In this document: piece after piece, positions 60,310-64,000 of the stretch | Layout: each line of letters begins with the position of its first letter | How positions within the stretch are numbered: position 1 is the first letter of the stretch | Source: JBCBSP01 sp039819095 | GTDB taxonomy: Bacteria > Pseudomonadota > Alphaproteobacteria > Caulobacterales > Maricaulaceae | Length of the DNA stretch: 64,000 bases | Assembly (NCBI GenBank): GCA_039819095.1 | Contig: JBCBSP010000010.1 | Location: 1 to 64,000 of the forward strand | Direction: 5' to 3' | The notes under the pieces: model-generated | The model's database searches: none | Seen by the model: the letters and a program-made list of their open reading frames with translations, nothing else | Told to the model about the DNA's origin: nothing | Program-made: the position numbers and the translations under genes

Positions 60310-61242
60310 ATGTACGGTTATATCTCCCGGCGCATTCTGGTCGCGATCCCGACCGTACTGGTCATCATCACGGTGGCCTTCTTCATGATGCGCATCGCAC
60401 CGGGCGGACCGTTCGATCTGGAACGTCCGATGCCGGAGGAAATCCGCCAGAATATTCTGGCCGCCTATGGCATGGATCAGCCGGTCTGGAAGCAGTATGT
60501 CGATTACATTGCCGGCCTGGCCCAGTTCGATCTCGGCCCTTCGCTTAAGTTTCGGGACAAAGATGTCGCCGACATCATCGCGGAAGGGTTTCCGGTTTCC
60601 GCCACGATCGGGCTGCTGTCGATCAGCCTGGCTCTGTTCATCGGGTCCATTCTCGGCTCGCTCGCCGCGCTGCGCCAGAACACAACGAGTGACTACGCGG
60701 TGGTTGGCTTTGCCACGGTGGGCATCGTCATTCCGCCCTTTGTGGTAGGGCCGATTCTGGCGCTCGTCTTCGGCATCTATCTGGGCTGGGTGCCATCCGG
60801 GGGGCTGGACCCGCGCCACGGGATGACGCCGGAACGCTTGATCCTGCCGGTGATTACGCTGGCCCTGCCGCAGATCGCGATCATTTCCCGGCTGATGCGC
60901 GCCTCCATGATTGAGGTCATCCGCTCCAACTATATCCGCACAGCCCGGGCGAAGGGCTTGTCGGCGGTCAGCGTTCTGTTCCGGCACGCGCTTCGAAGCG
61001 CGATCCTGCCGCTTGTCAGCTATCTCGGCCCCGCCTCGGCGGCGTTGTTGACCGGCTCCATTGTCATCGAACAGGTCTTCCAGCTGCCCGGCATCGGTCG
61101 GCAATTCGTCCAGGCCGCGCTGCAACGCGATTACACCGTGGTGATGGGCGTGGTGATTCTGTACGCCAGCCTCATCATCTTGCTCAATCTCATCGCGGAT
61201 CTGCTCTACGCGGCGCTCAACCCGAAAGTGAAGTACGACTGA
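60310..61242 (+). CDS. oppB: Oligopeptide ABC transporter permease
   Basis: A 310-residue inner-membrane permease of the DppB/OppB type. It opens with YISRRILVAIPTVLVIITVA and MRIAPGGPFD. The EAA loop that contacts the ATPase is IEVIRSNYIRTARAKGLS, and six TM helices are expected. ATG 60310 gives the family start. Its stop overlaps the oppC ATG (TGATG). The order oppB-oppC with oppA downstream is unusual because the binding protein often comes first. Confidence 0.93.
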   Translation: MYGYISRRILVAIPTVLVIITVAFFMMRIAPGGPFDLERPMPEEIRQNILAAYGMDQPVWKQYVDYIAGLAQFDLGPSLKFRDKDVADIIAEGFPVSATIGLLSISLALFIGSILGSLAALRQNTTSDYAVVGFATVGIVIPPFVVGPILALVFGIYLGWVPSGGLDPRHGMTPERLILPVITLALPQIAIISRLMRASMIEVIRSNYIRTARAKGLSAVSVLFRHALRSAILPLVSYLGPASAALLTGSIVIEQVFQLPGIGRQFVQAALQRDYTVVMGVVILYASLIILLNLIADLLYAALNPKVKYD

Positions 61243-62147
61243 TGGTGCTGACCTCGACACCCGATGAGAAGGCTGCGGTCATGGAGCAGGCCTCGGTCAA
61301 GGGCCGCTCGCTATGGGACGACGCGCGCACCCGCCTTCTGCGCAATCGCGCGGCGGTGTTCAGCATGTTCCTGCTTGGCGCGCTGGTGGTGCTGGCCTTC
61401 ATAGGCCCGTTGCTCTGGGTGCACGATGCGACCTTCATCTACCGTGATCGGGTTCAGATCGGCCCCACCTGGGAGCATTTCCATCTCTTCGGCACCGATG
61501 CACAGGGTCGCGATCTGTTTGCGCGCAATCTCGTTGGCTTGCGCATGTCCCTCATGGTCGGTGTCGTGGCCACCATGGTCTCGCTTGCGATCGGGGTGAC
61601 ATGGGGGGCGGTGGCCGGCTTTGTCGGCGGACGCGTCGATCAGCTCATGATGCGCGTTGTCGACGTGCTGTACTCGCTGCCCTTCATCTTCTTCGTCATA
61701 ATCCTGATGGTCGTTTTCGGACGCAATATCATCCTGATCTTCGTCGCCATCGGCGCGGTGGAGTGGCTGACCATGGCGCGTATCGTGCGCGGCCAGACGA
61801 TTGCCCTGAAAGGCATGGAGTTCGTGGAGGCCGCGCAGGCCGCCGGCGTCAGTCGATTATCCATCATCCGCCGGCACATCGTGCCCAACGTGCTGGGTCC
61901 GGTCGTTGTCTATGTGACGCTGACCATTCCGGTGGTGATTCTGGCGGAGAGCTTCCTGTCCTTCCTGGGGCTGGGGGTGCAGGAGCCGCTCACTTCGCTC
62001 GGCAATCTGATCTCGAACGGTGCGCGCGACATGGAGGTGGCGCCCTGGACGCTGATCGTACCGGCGCTGACCATGATGGTGACGCTGTTCTGCTTCAACT
62101 TCATCGGCGACGGGCTGCGCGACGCGATTGATCCGAAGGATCGCTAG
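61242..62147 (+). CDS. oppC: Oligopeptide ABC transporter permease
   Basis: A 301-residue DppC/OppC-type permease. A cytoplasmic N-terminus precedes TM1 (AVFSMFLLGALVVLAFIGPL). Then come GTDAQGRDLFARNLVGLRMS (the conserved DxxGRD motif) and the EAA loop MEFVEAAQAAGVSRLSIIRR. It ends FIGDGLRDAIDPKDR, the usual OppC tail. It is translationally coupled to oppB. No ATPase genes (oppD/F) are in the window; they may follow oppA. Confidence 0.93.
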   Translation: MVLTSTPDEKAAVMEQASVKGRSLWDDARTRLLRNRAAVFSMFLLGALVVLAFIGPLLWVHDATFIYRDRVQIGPTWEHFHLFGTDAQGRDLFARNLVGLRMSLMVGVVATMVSLAIGVTWGAVAGFVGGRVDQLMMRVVDVLYSLPFIFFVIILMVVFGRNIILIFVAIGAVEWLTMARIVRGQTIALKGMEFVEAAQAAGVSRLSIIRRHIVPNVLGPVVVYVTLTIPVVILAESFLSFLGLGVQEPLTSLGNLISNGARDMEVAPWTLIVPALTMMVTLFCFNFIGDGLRDAIDPKDR

Positions 62148-62162
62148 GCGCGATCTGAAGCG

Positions 62163-62792
62163 TTACTCGATTCGGCGCGCGCGGTAGCGCGTTCCGTCAT
62201 GGCTTAGCTCCATGAAGAATGAGCCCAGAAGGCCGCGCTCGATGGTTGCTGTGAGGCCCTCTTCCAGATGGCGGTCCCGCACGCCGCGCAGTCGCCGGCT
62301 TTCGGTCTGAACCCAGACCTGGCCATTCTCAAGCTCAACGACGCGCTTGCCAGCCCGATTGACCCTTACCGATTTGACGGGTGCTCCGCGCAGGGTGTCC
62401 ACTCCGCCATCGGCGCGGTAGACCACTTCGGCCCCATCGGCCAAGGCTTCCACGACCGGTTCTGCGCCTTCGTTGTTTCTACGATTGGCGAAAAGTGAGA
62501 ACAGGCGCTCCTGACCAGGCAAAGCAATGCCGAATCCTTCGCGTTCGGCCTCGCGGACGGCTTGCGCGGCCATGACCATCAGATCGGCTGTGTCGATTGC
62601 TGCGGCCAGCGAGGCGGCTTGTTCGTCAAAGCAGGCCAGCCGCGCCTCGACCGCCTCGATGTTTCGGCAGGCCAGAAGGGCTTCTACAGCGTCAGAGTCA
62701 CGGTCCTGCGCTAAGGAGGGAGCGCCCATGGCCGCGCCGACAAAGGCTGCGGCCAGCGCGAAATGACGAAAGCAGGACGTTTTCATGTGCAT
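62163..62792 (-). CDS. Secreted protein of unknown function with C-x-RL-x-C[FY]D motif
   Basis: A 209-residue protein. A signal peptide (FALAAAFVGAAMGAPSLAQ) is followed by ALLACRNIEAVEARLACFD. This C...RLACFD pattern is found in several small envelope proteins, including type VI secretion VasI-like ones. The C-terminal half is beta-rich (VELENGQVWVQTESRRLR). ATG 62792 or 62786 can start it. It sits on the opposite strand between oppC and oppA, interrupting the transporter order. Function unknown. Confidence 0.7.
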   Translation of the reverse strand: MHMKTSCFRHFALAAAFVGAAMGAPSLAQDRDSDAVEALLACRNIEAVEARLACFDEQAASLAAAIDTADLMVMAAQAVREAEREGFGIALPGQERLFSLFANRRNNEGAEPVVEALADGAEVVYRADGGVDTLRGAPVKSVRVNRAGKRVVELENGQVWVQTESRRLRGVRDRHLEEGLTATIERGLLGSFFMELSHDGTRYRARRIE

Positions 62793-62951
62793 CTCATTCC
62801 GGTTTTGCTTGCAGAACGCGACTATCCTCTAGGACAATGCTCATGTCGATCCGCATGGCGAGCCTGTTGCCGCCGTGCGCCATGATTTCATCCTTCAGGG
62901 TGCGGCGGCCTCCCGGCGCGCCCTGTTCTGCCATGTTGAGGACCAGACCCT

Positions 62952-64000
62952 ATGACGACCTGGACGCGCTATGCCGCCCTTCTCGCCGCCGGGGCCTCCG
63001 CCCTGACGCTCGCCGCCTGCGGCGCCCCATCGGATGTTGATCCGAACTCTGTGGTGCTTCACCGCGGCAATGCGGCGGAGCCGTTCTCACTGGATCCGCA
63101 CAAGGCCAGCGGCACCTGGGAAAACAACATTATCGGGGACATGTTCATCGGTCTCTTCACCGAGAACGCGGCCGGCGAGCCGGTCCTGGGCATGGCCGAA
63201 AGCTATGAAGTGGCCGAGGACGGTCTGTCTTGGACCTTCACGCTGCGCGAAGCGCTCTGGTCGGACGGCGAGCCGGTCACCGCGTACGATTTCGAGTATG
63301 CTTTCCAGCGCATTCTCGATCCGGCCACGCTGGCTCAATACGCTTCCATTCTCTATCCGGTCCGCAATGCCCGACCGGTGAACACCGGTGATCTGGAGCC
63401 GAGCGAGGTTGGCGTTCGGGCGGTTGATGAACGCACGCTCGTGATCGAGCTGGAATTTCCTGCACCTTATCTTCGCGGTCTCTTGACCCATTACACGACT
63501 TTCCCGGTCCCCCGTCATGTCGTTGAAGAGCATGGCGACGCCTGGGTTCAGCCAGCCAATATCGTGACCAACGGCGCATACAAGCTGGTCGATTGGCGCG
63601 CGAACGACTTCGTCTATGCGATCCGCAACGAGAATTTCTGGGACAATGAGAATGTCTGTGTGGACGAGGTGTTTTACTACCCCACCGTGGACCTCAACAC
63701 CGCCGCGCGGCGGGTGCGCAATGGCGAGCTTGATCTGAACACCGACTTCGCCGGTCAGCAGCTGAACTTCCTGCGTGAGCAGATGCCTGACTATGTCCGC
63801 GTCCATCCCTATCTCGGCATCGTGTATTTCTCGGCCAACACCGAGGTGCCGGAATTGGCCGATCCTCGCGTGCGCAACGCGCTGTCCATGGCGATTGATC
63901 GGGACTTCATCGCCAATGAAATTCTGATCGCCGGCCAGATTCCCGCCTATTCCTTCGTGCCGCCGGGCGTTGCCGACTATCCCGACACGGCCCGGATCAG
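62952..64000 (+). CDS. oppA: Oligopeptide-binding lipoprotein, 3'-truncated by window end
   Basis: At least 349 residues of a solute-binding protein of SBP family 5. It has a lipobox (LTLAAC, Cys23), then HRGNAAEPFSLDPHKASGTW, the family signature LTWTFTLREALWSDGEPVTA-type stretch (here SWTFTLREALWSDGEPVTAY), and later VRNALSMAIDRDFI. It captures peptides or similar solutes in the periplasm for the OppB/OppC channel. The frame is open to the last base. ATG 62952 follows GAGG. Confidence 0.92.
   Translation, partial: MTTWTRYAALLAAGASALTLAACGAPSDVDPNSVVLHRGNAAEPFSLDPHKASGTWENNIIGDMFIGLFTENAAGEPVLGMAESYEVAEDGLSWTFTLREALWSDGEPVTAYDFEYAFQRILDPATLAQYASILYPVRNARPVNTGDLEPSEVGVRAVDERTLVIELEFPAPYLRGLLTHYTTFPVPRHVVEEHGDAWVQPANIVTNGAYKLVDWRANDFVYAIRNENFWDNENVCVDEVFYYPTVDLNTAARRVRNGELDLNTDFAGQQLNFLREQMPDYVRVHPYLGIVYFSANTEVPELADPRVRNALSMAIDRDFIANEILIAGQIPAYSFVPPGVADYPDTARI

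Overview
The window is GC-rich and densely coded, and looks like the chromosome of an alphaproteobacterium. I infer a Caulobacterales/Maricaulales (Hyphomonadaceae-type) relative. The reasons are a DUF2336 protein next to a lytic transglycosylase and phosphorelay genes, a solo FliN-like protein, CtrA-like TTAA-N7-TTAA boxes, a TonB-dependent receptor lacking an STN domain, and an xseB-csaA-ispA-dxs-tlyA isoprenoid operon. Most genes are housekeeping or metabolic. There is no phage, no recognisable insertion sequence and no CRISPR array.

Layout. 0-8.5 kb: tail of an unidentified gene, a secreted DUF6491 protein, a ThiO-like oxidase, a lytic transglycosylase and DUF2336 protein, a minus-strand unit of NAD kinase, response regulator and Hpt protein, a solo EgtB and a class II aldolase. 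8.5-14.2 kb: an outer-membrane barrel protein, an RND efflux pair and a lipoprotein cytochrome c. 14.3-20.3 kb: a tightly packed operon of a class III CoA-transferase, an aconitase-type LeuC/LeuD-like pair and an HMG-CoA-lyase homologue, divergent from propionyl-CoA carboxylase beta. 20.3-28.6 kb: accessory genes (TonB receptor, PepSY membrane protein, methyltransferase-like lipoprotein, TetR, TauD-type dioxygenase, K+ channel, GNAT). These separate pccB from pccA (28.7-30.7 kb). 30.8-36.8 kb: small membrane proteins, lipB, FliN-like protein, tRNA-Leu(GAG), AlkA-like glycosylase, threonine deaminase and a mercaptopyruvate sulfurtransferase.

36.8-37.9 kb is a short, visibly AT-rich island and the most unusual locus. 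A 105-residue peptide gene appears to start at a rare ATT codon and to encode a bacteriocin-type double-glycine leader (RELFDHEVLLVSGG). It is followed after 3 bp by a polytopic protein with the EExxR / E / H / HxxxN pattern of PrsW/CPBP intramembrane proteases, then by an MFS exporter. I propose this as a candidate secreted-peptide system that I cannot match to a known one.

39-46 kb: nitronate monooxygenase, an unrecognised secreted/membrane protein pair, small membrane proteins, YbjQ and signal peptidase I, an SDR, an HDAC-like deacetylase and a histidine phosphatase. 46.8-51.1 kb: the xseB-csaA-ispA-dxs-tlyA operon. 51-53.3 kb: two secreted glycine-zipper proteins, one with a very long Arg/Glu 11-residue repeat. 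53.4-60.2 kb: rRNA methyltransferase, aroC, J-domain protein, pdxH, DUF1499, and a coupled metallo-beta-lactamase-fold / ATP-grasp-like pair. 60.3-64 kb: an oligopeptide ABC transporter (oppB, oppC, then oppA running off the end).

Functional links. The CoA-transferase/LeuCD-like/lyase operon plus Pcc suggests branched or C5 dicarboxylate breakdown to acetyl-CoA and a keto acid. A 17-bp AT-rich motif near the start of this operon recurs upstream of the TonB receptor. Assignments are from reading translations and motifs; no database search was possible.
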